A stretch of DNA of 64,000 bases from the NCBI RefSeq assembly GCF_036417845.1, contig NC_089978.1, positions 161,321,962 to 161,385,961 on the forward strand, written 5' to 3'. The stretch is from Apteryx mantelli (Eukaryota > Chordata > Aves > Apterygiformes > Apterygidae). The notes under the pieces are model-generated. The model was not told the origin of the DNA, did no database searches, and saw nothing but the letters and a program-made list of their open reading frames with translations. The translations under genes and the position numbers were made by a program. Numbering within the stretch: position 1 is the stretch's first letter; each line of letters begins with the position of its first letter. Positions 49,863 to 62,299 of this stretch are shown here, one piece after another.

Positions 49863-51769
49863 GTCTCTCCATAACTTTTAAGTTTCCCATCTACACGTAG
49901 GAACTATAAAGGAGTTAGTTAGTTGGTTGGAAATTTTCTTTTAAGATCTCACTGTTTTCCATTTACAGACTTTGAGCATGCTGCAGAGATAGCCCGAATG
50001 GGGCTTCCCAGATTCCAGCTCTGATGGAACCTCTTGTGCTTCCCGGGGCTCTGGCTCCCAAGCAGATCTCCTTGCAGGTTGGGTCACACTCCCTTTAGCA
50101 GAGAATTTTGAGTTTCCAAGGTGCTGGAAGGGTTTTTTAGTCAAAGTCTGAAATAATAGTCAAAACACATTCTGGGAAGAAATTACATTTCTCCTCACTG
50201 GAATATTTCCTTTTTACCTGCCAATAGCAACTCTGTCAACTAATTGGTTTAGATAATGTCTCTTGTGGTGATCTGTCTAAACGTGTGGCTCTGTATGCTG
50301 CCTAACATATGAAGCCCAAATTTCCTTGTGGCTTCAAATTATTACTGTAAAACGAATGATATTAAAACATCACATTCTGCATCTCCCAACACATATATAT
50401 TTATAGGGGAGTTTGGTCAAAAGGGAAAAAGCGGGGGGAACATTATCAGAACTTCATTTGAAAGTCAGAGCCCTAAAAGAAATTTTGGAAGAGTTTCAAG
50501 GTAACCCTGATTCTTTCTTTGCTTGTTATGTTTTCCATCCTTACTCATAACTGTAGGACTCCATCCCAACCCCAACCTAAGCAGTATTGACAGGAAAGGA
50601 TTATCCACAGGAATTTGACATATTTACATCTAGAGAGTGCCAAGGGAAAATCTTTCTGAGTGGAACAAAGCCGGCCTTATTCGAACTAGCTTCTTCCTCT
50701 GGAATTGTGGATGGACACCGGAGTGGGGTACAGGATTTAATTGGGTAATAAATATTTCATCTAAGCTAATTTTTCTAAACGGGATAGGTAGTAAAATGAG
50801 AAAATGTTTCTTTGGCTTTTAATTCTGATTTTTTATTTCTAGCTTATTTCATGGTGAAATAAGAATCTCTTGAGAAAAGATTTGTTCCTCAACACTAAGC
50901 TGAGCATCTAGATAGCATCACGTTGGGAGGGATTCTGAAATGTAATATTTATATATCCATATCAACCAAAGGATCACCTGCTCCATGCACTCCAAAACCA
51001 AGAAAGAGCAGAGTTCAGGGATCTCTGTCTTAGGTCTAGCAAGCTACAAGTGCGACACTGCATTATACATTTTTTACTGATTCTGAATAGCTCTGGGTTT
51101 TAGTATCTGCATTATAAACATAGGAATCATCAAACTCTGTCCCTATAAACAGACTTCTGCTTTCTCCTTTTCAGGTGTGAGCAAGATTTGACTCCTGAGA
51201 AGGTTTATTATATTGGGAGCTTGCAAAACGTTTTATACTAAGAGATTCTAGAAAGCAAACCCTAGAGAGGGTTTGCTGTGTGAGCAAGCAGAAAATACAC
51301 TTTTTGCTTTGGTGTCTGAGGCAGAATTACTCTTTGAGTATCCTTGGTCACTGTTAGACCAAAGGGATGGTTGGGAAAAGGAATCATTTTGCATGTTCTT
51401 TGACCATCTCATGCGAGGATTGACAAATAAGTGTCGATAAACACCTATATGTAAATATCCTGACTCTCCATTGCTGATATCCCTGAATATCTGCTCATGG
51501 CTGGCCAAGAATGATGACAACTAAAACGTATGCCAGAAGGGCAGGGTAACAGCAGTGTAGGAGCACTTTGAGGAGCAACAGGGATTAGCCTCTCACACGG
51601 CTAAATACTATATTTGGATGATATTAAAAACAAAAACAAAACAACCACGACTTCCCCCTGCCCAAACATTCATAAACTAAGTACTTCATGACACAACAAA
51701 TGGGTCAGGGACCATCGCCACTGCTTCTGCTGAAACGCGACTTTTAGCTTTTACATGGTTGTTTTGCAG

Positions 51770-52051
51770 GCAGCGGAGGCGGAGTGCGGCGGCCGCTGGC
51801 CCCCATTGGGCACACCAAGCCCAGGAGCCACCGCCGGGTTTGGAGAGGCTGGAGGTTGCCTCAGCTGGACCCAAAGTGGTGGGCAGGGATGGCAGCAGGG
51901 TCGTGGACTGGGTGCTCCTGCTTGGTGGCAGGCCGCTTGACCGGTTTCGCTCCCGCGCTGGCCAGGGCTTGGAAAACCCGACACGACCAGACCCCTGGTG
52001 CAGGGCAGCCCTCTTGCAGCAAAACTGTGCTGCAGCAAGTGCCTTTTCCCG
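51770..52051 (+). other. GC-rich block bounded by splice-like sites
   Basis: A GC-rich segment of 282 bases starts right after GGTTGTTTTGCAG (acceptor-like, AG at 51768-51769) and ends at CTTTTCCCG before GTGAGC (donor-like, 52052). Length is a multiple of three and plus-strand frames are open across it, but the peptides look low-complexity and match nothing I know. It is a candidate exon of an unrecognised, possibly noncoding, transcript. No partner exon was identified. Confidence 0.25.
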
Positions 52052-52426
52052 GTGAGCAGGGATGGCTGGACCATGCTGGTACTGCGCCTTGCATTTGTGG
52101 CTGTAGCCTCACTAAGAGCTCTTCACAGATGTAGCGTGCCCACTCGGCTGAAGCGGTAAAAGCAATAGGCTATTCCTATACCAGTGGATTTAACATGCCC
52201 AGCACACATCTAGGCTAGCAAACACTCTTAGCTCCAAAAATTTCACATTTTTTTGTTTTTTTGAATTTGGCAGATAAATTCTTTGACTCTAGCAGAAGTG
52301 ACATGGTCTACAAGGTAAGAGAAAGATATGGAGAATCAGGACTGCCAGATCCTGCTCCTGACCTGTGAGAGCCCTTCGTAGAAGTTAAGGTTTGGGAAGA
52401 TCCTTGCAGGCCCTTGTCCAGGCAGG

Positions 52427-52444
52427 CACACACACACACACACA
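52427..52444. repeat. (CA)n short tandem repeat
   Basis: About nine CA units. Confidence 0.9.
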
Positions 52445-52700
52445 AGGCTGCATCAGCTATACTTGTGTCTTAAAAACTGTTTGCCCCACATACGCGTAGA
52501 GGCTTGCAGCGATGAAGACTCTAGCCTCTCTAGTGCCATTATGCTATCCTTGCCACTGACTTCTTGCATTTCTGCCCATAACATCTCACCCTCTCCATAA
52601 TGAGTTCTTTATGTTTTGAAAGTCTTTTATGTATTTGGAGATTGTTTATTGTTTCCTCCCTCTTTTCTCTTCAATCCATTTTTCTTTTTTTTCAAGTCTA

Positions 52701-52935
52701 AAAGGGCCAAATTGTTCAATCTTTTCTCACAGAACATGTTTGACTTCTGATCACCTTTCTTTTCTTCTTCTAAAGCCTTTCCAGTTCATCTTTCTTGAAG
52801 TGCCCAAAACTGGACACAGCCCATCCTTAGCAGTGCTGGGCAGAGCGAAGAGACCATGCTGCATGCTTTTTAGGCTATTCTGGTGTTTGCTCATATTAGT
52901 ATGCCTTTGTCCCTGTAGTTTAATTTCTCTGCAGC
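52701..52935 (-). repeat. CR1-type LINE remnant
   Basis: On the plus strand the words TTCAATCTTTTCTCACAGAA, CATGTT, CTTTCCAGTTCATCTTTCTT, GAAGTGCCCAAAACTGGACA and CAGCCCATCC…AGCAGTGCTGGGCAGAGC follow in order the complement of the CR1 3' region, whose sense strand reads GTGTCCAGTTCTGGGCACC and so on. The element is therefore on the minus strand, 5'-truncated and strongly diverged, with no coding capacity. CR1 is the dominant LINE of birds and reptiles. Confidence 0.65.
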
Positions 52936-54564
52936 TTTGTTTACAGTAGAGAGTTTTACTGGCTCCGTTATGTTAAATAGCATGGTGAAAAAAATAAATC
53001 ACTAATCCTCTAACATACACATTTATGCCAACAGAAATTCTTTTTACTATTACAGGTTATTTCACCTGAGACAGCAGTCTAACCCTGCAGGAAAAGTGTC
53101 TTTAACAGCACGAGATTTATCTCCATCCATCAGGTTTGCCAGTGTCGTTATTTGGGCAAGCCCTTTCAAGTATAATCAAGACCACAGTTTCTTGGTCTAA
53201 TAGTTTCTCCATTTATAAGAGGATGAGAGCTGAAAATGAAGACAAATGTTAATGAACTGACTCAATCAACACTTAACAATCAATTGGACAGTTCCAGGTG
53301 AAAGCTGATACAGGAGCAGCATGTATTGATGAATTACTGCAAATGTCAAAGAACACTGATAACAGACAATGACTTACTTGAGACCTTCTCCACTTCTTCT
53401 GTTGGAAGCTGTAATAACAATGTTGAAGAGCAGTACTAGGTCTTGATGTGCTCTGTGAGCATTTACTAGTGAATTGGGAAGCATCTGTGTTCCACGAGGC
53501 TGCCAAACCAAATATAAAAGCTGAATCTCAAGCCTGCCAAGAGATCCTTGCAGGCGATCCCTACCTCCAGCCACGTGATTATTTATGGAAAATTATTATT
53601 ACTTATTTAGTGAAATAAATAATTTCAATAGTTTGCCATAGGATTTTAATTACTAGAAGTGTAGCTAGTAATTTTTCATCTAATCTCTGAGATCTAGCTT
53701 GGCCTAGCTGCACCAGTGACTTTACAATGACTTTGAGTTCCCTCATCATGGGACTACTACCTTTTAAAGCCACTGCATGCTCATGGTCAGCTCCCTGCCA
53801 CCAGATTATGTTGTGTCTTTTCTAGATGGAAGGGCTTGTGTGCTTGTCTGCTTTGCCCAATAGATAGGTAGTCTAATAACAGGTATTACCTGTCTCTAGA
53901 ATTTGGCCTCAGGTACTACCAGGGCATGATGATACCCATGCTCCTTTTTTCAACACTGTAAGCAGTACAGAAGAAACAACGTTCGGCTCTCACTATTCTA
54001 AAGCTACTTGTAGGGTAAATTTGGGTGCATCTGTGTGGGCAATCAGAATGAAGTCAGCCTTTCCCAAACTTTTGAAAGCCAGGTTTCCTTCATGAAGATA
54101 CTGCCAGTTTATGGCTCTCGCGATCCAGTTTTCAAAGCGATCCAAAATGAGCAGCCGCTTTGGAAAGGTTATGTAGGTCCTTTCAGTACATTATTTCCAT
54201 TCTACATGTTTTGGGCATTGAGAAAGTGGTTAAAAACAGCATGATAAAGCCTTGTTGGTGGCACCTGAGTTAGCTTTCATCGCACAAATCATGCATATCC
54301 TACCTCAGAACAGTCTGGCAGCTTCTGAGTGTTCTAGTCAACAGCGCTGCATTGATCAGGCTCATCTCCTGTCTTCAAGAGTTTCTTCATAGCCACAACA
54401 GATAAGACTACCTTTATGTTCCCCTGTGAAAGCTGAGAACAAATAATGGGCTGTGTCCCCTCTGAGTATAAAGTTCTTACACTTCCCCCAAGCCATTTCC
54501 AGTATCCCACTGGGAGCATTCTGGAAAACACTATGTTAAGTAAGCAGCAATCAAAAAAAAGGTG

Positions 54565-56527
54565 CTAAGAATGTTCCAAATGTTTATTATGTATTAAAAA
54601 TACTGCAAATAAGCCATACAGTTCATTTTCACAGTAACCTAAACAACATTATTCAAAAACTTGAGAAGTCAACAAAGAACAGTGCAGTTCAATCAGTGAC
54701 AACAAAGTTATCTCAATGCCTGGGTCCCTCCTATTATGTCAGCAATTTTTTCCTGTTTACAGTGGGAATAACACTGGGTATAGTTGAGTATCTTATTTAG
54801 CTAAGGGAACTTCTTTTTACCGGTGCTGTTCCCACAAACTTACCACTGGTAAGAAACAGCACTGGAGGTGCTATTTCTAGGAATTCCTTTCTAATGCAGC
54901 CAAAGATCTGGCTAGTCCAGGCTGAGGTGGTCATGATGCATTCTACAAGCCAGCAGTGGCCATTATTTCCAAGATATCCACATACAGACACCTGTATCAA
55001 ATCTTTGGATAACATTCAAAACAAAACTTTAAAAGGAGGGATATTAGAAATCCTTCCCCAAAAGACAGAAAACTAAGAAAGCTCCACAAGGAAGTGGTTT
55101 TTAAATGAACATCAACATCTGGAGTTATCAGACACTTTTTCTCATTCTCAGCTAATCAGTAGAGGGATCCTTTACTCCCAGTGTCCCAGGCAGACACCCA
55201 GTGACACCAGTGATAAAGCATCAGGCCTGAAGTCCTGAATGTGACAATAATAATTCAGGTCACTGCCAGCTATGGAAGAACTTGGAAATGCATATGCCTT
55301 AGAAGCAATTCTGCTGATTTCATCCTGATTTTCCTCCTTTTGTGTTTTGGTGTGTATTATTATTATTAGCATGCTTGCTGTATGAGGAACACCAAAGTTG
55401 TGATTTCAGTCCTTCTCTCTCCTCTTTCCAATTTGTGATTGTTTCTACAGAAAGTCCTGTATCACAGATGGGGGTTTAGGACTTTACCGGAAAAACACAG
55501 CCTCATCACGTAAACAGCCCAAAAATATGACAAAAATGTTACTGTACTCTCTTGAAACTAATCTCATCCTTCAGCTCAGATGTCCCTTCTCAGCACTGAT
55601 CTTCTGCATCAGCAGCTAAAGATGCTGGGAAAGAAGCCTATGATCGCAATCAGTAAATCTCTCCAGCCATGCAGTGCACCACCTCTCAGCATCTGAGTGA
55701 AGCAGCGCTTCTTTCTGTCCCCGCTCTTCTTTGCTCTTGAGTGCAACAGTCACAACTTGCTTCTTTCTTCCCACTGTAAAATAGCTGTAAAACAAGCTAC
55801 TACTGCTTAGCAACTCGCCATGTGCCAGCTGGGCTGTGGTAAGTGTCCACGCGTACAGTCTCAGCCCCAAGCAACGCCACTTACCTCAAGCTGCCCTTAT
55901 GGTGGGTTCAGCTAACGCCTGTTAGCTCCTTGGCACAGATTAAGGACACACAAAAATGTACTACAGCTCAGCTGATGCATGGTAGACTGACCATAAGGCT
56001 GAGTCCCAAACTGCAGAAACGGATGAGTTACTTCTGGCCTGCTCCACACTCAAGTTTACCAGTATAACAGTTTTAGCTAGAGATGTAGTTTTGTTCACTT
56101 GTTTCTTAATCCAAACACACCAGTCAAATCCTCAGTGTGTACAGCAGTATGGTTTTCATACCAAAACAGCCGTAGCCCTCCTGTGTGGGATATCTAGTGT
56201 TATAGTGTGAAACACCTTCATACCATTAAATATGTGCCCATGCTAATGAGGCTGTAGTGCCTTAGCTACACCACAATAGTTACAGTGGCACAACTTTCTA
56301 GAGAAAATGAGCCCTTAGAAACTCAAACCCCAACTAAACTCATGTTTTCATAAAACAAAACGAAAAACTACACAAAAGAGAAATAAAGGAAATAAGCAGA
56401 ACTGTCTCTATTATTAAAGTATTCTTATTCTCTTTGGAGGTATCAAATTGCTTTTAGAGAGAGTAAAAAACTGGGCATACAAAAGCTATTCTCTTTAATC
56501 CAATATTTGTACAAGGAGCACTGCTAC
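54565..56527 (-). other. CKAP4: CKAP4 3' untranslated region (predicted)
   Basis: This is the sequence downstream of the CKAP4 stop codon on the minus strand, to the first canonical AATAAA at 54583-54588. I saw no other AATAAA on this strand between the stop and that site. An ATTAAA occurs within about 40 bases of the stop, too close to be the main signal. The predicted UTR is therefore about 1.96 kb, AT-rich, with short TAT/TTA repeats near 55358-55370. The exact cleavage base is inferred. Confidence 0.6.
54583..54588 (-). terminator. CKAP4: Poly(A) signal of CKAP4
   Basis: AATAAA on the minus strand, followed within about 25 bases by CACCTTTTTTTTGATTG. This is a typical arrangement of hexamer, cleavage zone and T-rich downstream element. 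Confidence 0.65.
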
Positions 56528-57859
56528 CTAAACTTTCTCATGTATTTTTTCTACTTTCACAAACAATCTTTCCAGATCATTCCTCAAGTCATCTATCGAA
56601 CTCTTCACAGACTCCAAGTTGTTCTCATTATTTTCAATTTTCACCGAGTAGGAGACTAAACTATCCACTGCAGTTCTTATCATTTTCAAATCAGAATCAA
56701 CCTGGCTGACAGAAGATCTCAGTTCATCTACAGAGCCTTCAACAGAAGAAAATTTTTCGAGATAGCCTTGAGAATGTGCTTGACCTGTCTGAAGATTTCC
56801 TTGATCCAACAAAGTACTAATTTGTTTCTGGACATCCTGAAGAGCACCAGAGGATGGCAGGTCACTGATACTTCGTCTCAAGTTCTCCACATCATTGTAC
56901 AGTGAGGTCTGTGATTCACCAAGATTTCTCAGAACGTCTGTAATTGAAGTTACGTCTTTATCTGAGATTCCCTGAAGAGCGGTAATGCTTTGTTCTAGGG
57001 TACTGAGCTTATCTTCATATTCTGCCTCCTTAGAAAGGAAAGATTGCAACTTTTCAGTATGTTGAGCAGCAACAGAAGTTAGAGACTCCAGGCTCTCTTC
57101 TGTGTGTCTCAAACGAGACTCCAGTCCTTCACTGTTCTTTTCAAAAGTTTCTAATGCTTTTCTGAAGAGTTCATTTTTTTCCCATTTGTTGAGGTCAGCT
57201 TTAATTTGCAGTAAATCTTCATCAAGTCTTTTAATGTCACTGGGGAGCTGCATAATAGAATCCTCAGCTCTAAGAACTTTCTCTTGTAAAGCTTTTAACG
57301 AAAGGTGTTCAGTGTCTGCTGCCTCTTTGAATTTCTCATGTTCTTGTTTGAGGTTGACTAACTCTTTCACTTCAGTATACACATCAGATTCCATGGAGTC
57401 TATTGTACTTTTCAGGGCCTCTATGTCCTTTTCTTTGGTTTTCATGGAGGTCTGCATCTCATCAAAAGCATCTTTCAGCACCTTTATTTCATGCTTATAC
57501 ACATCTGCTTCTTCTAGAGAATCAACCTTTGCTTTCATATTGTTGATTTCATCTTGGCTCCTTTGCTGGACTTCAGTGAATATAGCGATGTTATCATTTA
57601 TTGACTTGGTTAACTCTGTTAGTCTCTCTTCCACAGTGTTTTCCAGTGATGTGAAGTCTCGTTCCCTTGCATCCTTTACCATGTGGATGCCATCAGACAA
57701 ATCTTTCAAGATTTCATTTTGTAGCTTCTGAAGCACTTCACTGATACGGTTTATTTCGCTCTCCCCTTCCTTAACAGCCTTCTCAGTAACTTCTTGTTTC
57801 TGCTGAGTGATTTTCATCATGGATTCAAACTCTCCAAATGTGGCTTGAAGGGAACGCAC
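56528..57859 (-). CDS. CKAP4: CKAP4 exon 2, luminal coiled coil
   Basis: This is the second and last coding exon of cytoskeleton-associated protein 4 (CLIMP-63, p63), a type II membrane protein of ER sheets. Its luminal rods pair across the lumen and set sheet width; the protein also reaches the cell surface in mammals, where it binds ligands such as surfactant protein A and DKK1. The exon encodes 443 residues and a TAG stop. The start follows acceptor TTCTGTTTCAG at 57860. Residues from about 30 of the exon, including ISEVLQKLQNEILKDLSDGI then KDARERDFTSLENTVEERLT, are nearly identical to human, as is the tail DLRNDLERLFVKVEKIHEKV. Nearly the whole exon is coiled-coil in character, rich in Glu, Lys, Leu and Ser, with little Pro or Gly. 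No cysteine occurs. Full protein with exon 1 is 566 residues, against 602 in human. Confidence 0.97.
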   Translation of the reverse strand: MRSLQATFGEFESMMKITQQKQEVTEKAVKEGESEINRISEVLQKLQNEILKDLSDGIHMVKDARERDFTSLENTVEERLTELTKSINDNIAIFTEVQQRSQDEINNMKAKVDSLEEADVYKHEIKVLKDAFDEMQTSMKTKEKDIEALKSTIDSMESDVYTEVKELVNLKQEHEKFKEAADTEHLSLKALQEKVLRAEDSIMQLPSDIKRLDEDLLQIKADLNKWEKNELFRKALETFEKNSEGLESRLRHTEESLESLTSVAAQHTEKLQSFLSKEAEYEDKLSTLEQSITALQGISDKDVTSITDVLRNLGESQTSLYNDVENLRRSISDLPSSGALQDVQKQISTLLDQGNLQTGQAHSQGYLEKFSSVEGSVDELRSSVSQVDSDLKMIRTAVDSLVSYSVKIENNENNLESVKSSIDDLRNDLERLFVKVEKIHEKV

Positions 57860-58889
57860 CTGAAACAGAAATCCATATCTTTAACACTTACAATTTCATC
57901 CTTAGCTACATGCCTATCCTTTGTTTTTAAGGTCCTTATGGCCCTGGTTATCATATGAAATGATCACCACCTTCCAGTCTTTCAGGCTTCCTATCTGAGG
58001 CCACCCTATGACCTATATCTATAGGAAGTACAAAAAGCCCAGCACCTTCAGCCTCAAAGCTCTATATATGCACACCTTCTGCTGAGGATCCTGGGTCTCA
58101 CTGACCTGCCATAGATTATCCAGAAAGTCTGTAGCAGTGAAAATCAAACCTAAGTCTTCAGAGTTTGCACCCTGACCTCTGAGCCATCCCTCCCTCTACA
58201 ACTCCTTGGGGTTGGTTCTATGGGCTGCAAGTCCTTAATTAGGGCAAAAAAATAAACAAAAAAAATCCAGCACCAGCTTCTGTGTGAATTTTGCCTAAGT
58301 ATGGAGAAACTGGGATTAGGCTTTAACAGGTGATCAGACCTTAGGCCAATACCTGAACATGAAAGAAGTTTCAAACCACTTGAGGATGGACAACAGGGAA
58401 AAAACAGGGAAAAAGGGGAGCTAAGGAATAGCTGGTGAATAGAAGTAGTAATCGTGACATTTTGCTGCTCTTAGACATCAGTGTAATTCTGGAGACAATC
58501 TTCTTGTTTGCTATTTTTTAAGATAAAAATATAGAAAGGCTTTAATGTTCTAAAGACAGTACCACATTATTCAAACACATGCCTATACATACACACTCTT
58601 AGCGAAAAGGGGCATAGGTGCACGTATGTGTATGCAGGCATAGAAGAAAGTTGCAGCAGCTGTTAAGGGGACCAACTCACAGGAAGCTGTTACTATCCCA
58701 ACTACAAGTTACCTTTACTGCTGGCTTCACTGACAGCAATAGGGAAAAGGGCAAGGGTTAAGTGGCCACCAAGTTAAACTACTCTCACCTCTACAGTTAA
58801 GACACAGGCACACCAAAGGGGAAGCGTGCATTACCTAATTCTGGGGCCAAGCAGCGTATCAGTCTCACGACTGTCAAGAAGTCTTTTGT

Positions 58890-58902
58890 GGGGGGGGGGG
58901 GG
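58890..58902. repeat. Poly-G tract
   Basis: An uninterrupted run of 13 G, followed by a T-rich and A-rich stretch, inside the CKAP4 intron. Confidence 0.9.
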
Positions 58903-61900
58903 TTGTTTTTTTTAAAAAACATTGCAAAGTAATGTAAGAATGCCCACTGGCTGCAACAGGAATCCATCACGTACAAAATACCTCAAGGCTTTGGCAGAAG
59001 GGCAAGTGCTGAGTAATGCATGTCGCGTTGCTTCACGCTCCTCTCTATGTCTGAGGGGTATATTAATCAGTCCTGCCATATGGGCTGCCATGTTTACTGA
59101 TTAGATAAACAGCTGGAGGGGTGGTTTTATTTTGGAAATGGAAGGAAGCATACTTTATATATCCTTAGAAAGAATTATACAGAGGTCTTTTTTATTTTTT
59201 TCCTCTTTAACTGAAAAGGATTCCAGCAGCTTTCAGTCAGCCTCTGAACCTAGAAATTCATCTCAAAAGATCTAACAGACTTACTAATTACTAATTAAGT
59301 TATTCACATGTATTTTTTCTGAATTAAATCCTTGGTCAAAGCCTCCTTGATTTTAGTGGAGGTCTATGCTGTGAAAGAATTGTAGTTTGGTCATGAAACT
59401 TTCCCTTGCTCCAAGAGATCCCTGAAGTTTGCAGAATGCCCATAAAAATGACTTCCTTCCCCTGCCCCCTGCTTTTTGTAAAAAGGTTTGTAGCTTTACT
59501 TTTCCCATAGCTTGTAGTCTCTAGATCTCACATACCAGGCTAAGAATGAATTAAAAGGTGGGGGGGAGCAGGGGAAGCAGGTAATACTGGCATACAAATT
59601 GCTGCAGGGCAACAGCCATTACACTGACTTACCAACCTTACTTTCATTACTTCGTAATTGTCATTCATTCTGATTTTTTTTCCACATAGAGAGCTCTTTC
59701 TGTATCCCTATAAATGGACTTCAGGACTCTAGAAGGACTGCGCAAGAAAGTTCGCCTCTCCCTCTTACGACAAATCATTTATTTTCCTTGACACATTCCA
59801 ACTAAACCACTAAATTTATATTTGCAATCAACCTATCTTTGTATGTCAGTATTAGAAAAGGCACCAGAAATGTCCAGGGGAACTCTCTAGAGTGTCAGGA
59901 GGTCTCTGCTGGTGTAAATCTGACAGAGAGGGATCCCACCCCTCACATATGGAGAGAGGGGTATGCACAGTGTTGGAGAAACACCGCGGTGGAAGTACTT
60001 GACGCCTACTCCTCCACTGCATTTGGGCAATGCCCGTGGTGTAAGTTAAAGACCGTTCCCTATACTTCTAGCTTCTGGTGGAGCCAGCCACAGAGCTCTG
60101 ATACAATAAAATGCACCAAGGTCCTCAAATTAGACCAGCTTCTAATCTGATCTGTCCTAACATATGCTCAGCTCCCCCAAGTACCACCAGGGCCCCAGAC
60201 AAATCCCTCGCAAGAGAGGGGAAAAACCCACAACTCCAAAGTAATAGCTCATCTTCACTACAAAGTTGGTTTGTGTGCGCACCTATGTGCCTGTCTGCCC
60301 ATTTGCTGCTCATGGCTGGTAACTTGTGAAACCTTAGCCCTTGAAAGGTTTACTATCCTAAACGGGACATAAAAATACCTCCATAGCTAACAACTGTGTC
60401 TTCGCAAAGCAGTCATACTATCTCGTCTTCTAACACCAAATAACCTTGGCTTCTCAAACGTGTGCTATACTACAAGGACTAGATTTCCACATCATTTCCT
60501 TTCTCCTCCTACTGCTGATGTGTAAAGCAGATGAGCTTATACAACGCTCCTGACGGTGGCTCTGTGCACTGAAAGCCGAAAGGGAGCTCCACGTAGCAGC
60601 CTGTACTGCCCACCCCTCCGTAAGCACTGAACAGGACCCTATGCTTTTGTAAAGCAGTATCAGGTCTCCTCTTCCTCAAGTACGTTCTTCTGGAAAGACA
60701 GCACAAGAACACAGCAAACAAAGCTTTCGAGGGTTGTACTGAAGCTCTGCGTGATCGCTTTCCTCTGCCTTTTATTTTTGCATTGCTGCACGAATGGCTA
60801 ACATCAGCCCTCTGCTATACACTGGCAGATAAAGTTTCTGTCCTCTTTGAAATCAGCTCTTCATAAACTTATGTTCTGTACCTTTCCCTTGAACACATAA
60901 CATACACCTAAGATTTTTCTGCAAGAATGCAGAGATGGAGGGAGCAAACTATATCTACTCCTGCTTGGAAGAGTTTATATACTGCTCATATATCTCAGTC
61001 CTCACATATAATACTCACATATTATAATTCTATGTCCTGTACGCCCTGCCATTGCAATTTCTTCCTTCCTATAGTTTGTAACAAGGCCTTAAAAACTAGG
61101 AAAAAAACCCCAACCCTTGCTAGTTCAAAGCGTGACCCAGACAACACCGAGTTTAAAAAAAAAAACAAACAGGATTTAAGATTAGCTTCAGAAATAGTCC
61201 TGCATTTTTACAACCCTTTTTTCACTGCATACAAATGCTCCTTTTCCTCCTTGCTGAGAGAGAGAGGAAGCCCCAAGACACTGATCCTACAAATTCCACG
61301 TGTACAGACTGCCGCGCTTCCGGGCAATGCCGTGCACGGTCTGAGAACGCCCGGCCCCAGCCCAAACTCGTCATACCCAGGGAGCGGGGAATCGGTACGG
61401 CTGCACAGAGGCAGCTCACAATGCACAACACGGTCGAGCTGAGGCAAGATTTTCCCCTTCTCTCATCTGACACAGTTGTAACTTTACATACTGCTTTCAA
61501 ACCGATTTACCTACTCCCTAGACAAGTCCGACTGTATTTTAATGCGATCATGTGCCCTCACACACAACATTTTCTTAAGTTTTGGGCACCCTGAGACCTA
61601 TCCGGACAGACACTGCCATTTGTGAAACTCCAGCTCGGGGGCCAGTAAGGCCGGAGGGGAAAAAAAGTAGGAGGAAAAAGCGCTTTTTCCATTCGCTCGA
61701 GCCATACGCTCTTTGCTGACTACTTCCCCGCCCTTCCGCGAGCCCGGGCTGCGACGGGCGCTCGGGTCCGGCTCCCCCGGCGGCGAGGGCGGCAGGAATT
61801 TGGAAGGCGCCGCCAGGCACAAGCGCGACTCGGTGTTTCTGGCGCTGCCTCCGCGCTGCTCGGTGGCATGGGCCGGGCTTTTGCCGCCGGGGGCGCGCGG

Positions 61901-62031
61901 CGCATCCCGGCGCTGCCCGAAGCCGCGGGCGGGCCCGGCCGGGACGGCGCTAGTTCCTGCCACGTCCGACGGCGCGCACCTGCCCGCGCCGCGCTCCCTC
62001 TCGCGCTGCTTGCAATGGCGGAAAATATATT

Positions 62032-62064
62032 AAAAAAAAAAAAAAAGAAAGAAAGAAAGAAAAG
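62032..62064. repeat. A-rich (GAAA)n tract
   Basis: About 15 A followed by four GAAA units, an island of low complexity inside the CpG island. Confidence 0.9.
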
Positions 62065-62299
62065 ACGCGTGGCAGGCTCACAGGACTGCAAGTCCTGCAC
62101 TTCCACCCACCCGGGCGTGTTATATAAAACCGCTTCACGTTCAGGAACGAGCCGCCCCGCCGCGCCGCTTTCAGCATCGTAAAAGCGGCCTTTTGGCTAT
62201 GCTTCCCAACAAGCCGGGCTATGCCCTGACTTGAAGCAAGCACGGCGGCGGGGGGCTATGCAGCACCCCCCCCCCCCCGCCCCGACGGCGCCGCGCTAC

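Larger units (their letters stand above)
30000..54564. other. Intergenic region between NUAK1 and CKAP4
   Basis: No gene was recognised here. Open frames are short and have no known domain; the longest (about 179 codons at 40759-41298, minus) is AT-typical and low in recognisable features. The region contains an AAT microsatellite, several ancient repeat fragments, one CR1-type remnant, and two GC-rich blocks (about 42815-43470 and 51770-52051) listed separately. A noncoding transcript divergent from the NUAK1 promoter is possible but cannot be shown. Confidence 0.7.
57860..62299 (-). other. CKAP4: CKAP4 intron (about 4.4 kb)
   Basis: The single intron within the CKAP4 coding region, donor GTAGCG at 62299 and acceptor CAG at 57860. 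It contains a 13-base G run near 58890-58902 and an A-rich (GAAA)n tract at 62032-62064. A faint repeat-like word (TCAAAGCCTCCTTGATTTTA near 59336, resembling TTGACTTCAATGG repeats) is also present. The 61690-62299 part belongs to the CpG island. No exon or other gene was recognised; open frames in the GC-rich part overlap in several phases and look spurious. Confidence 0.85.

Noticed and set aside
57102..57731. A 209-codon plus-strand frame
   Set aside because: It lies wholly antisense to the conserved CKAP4 coiled-coil exon; its Ser/Phe-rich composition is the mirror of Glu/Lys-rich codons.
61575..62182. Several overlapping open frames in the GC-rich part of the CKAP4 intron
   Set aside because: They are open in many phases on both strands, as expected from CpG-island composition, and match no family.
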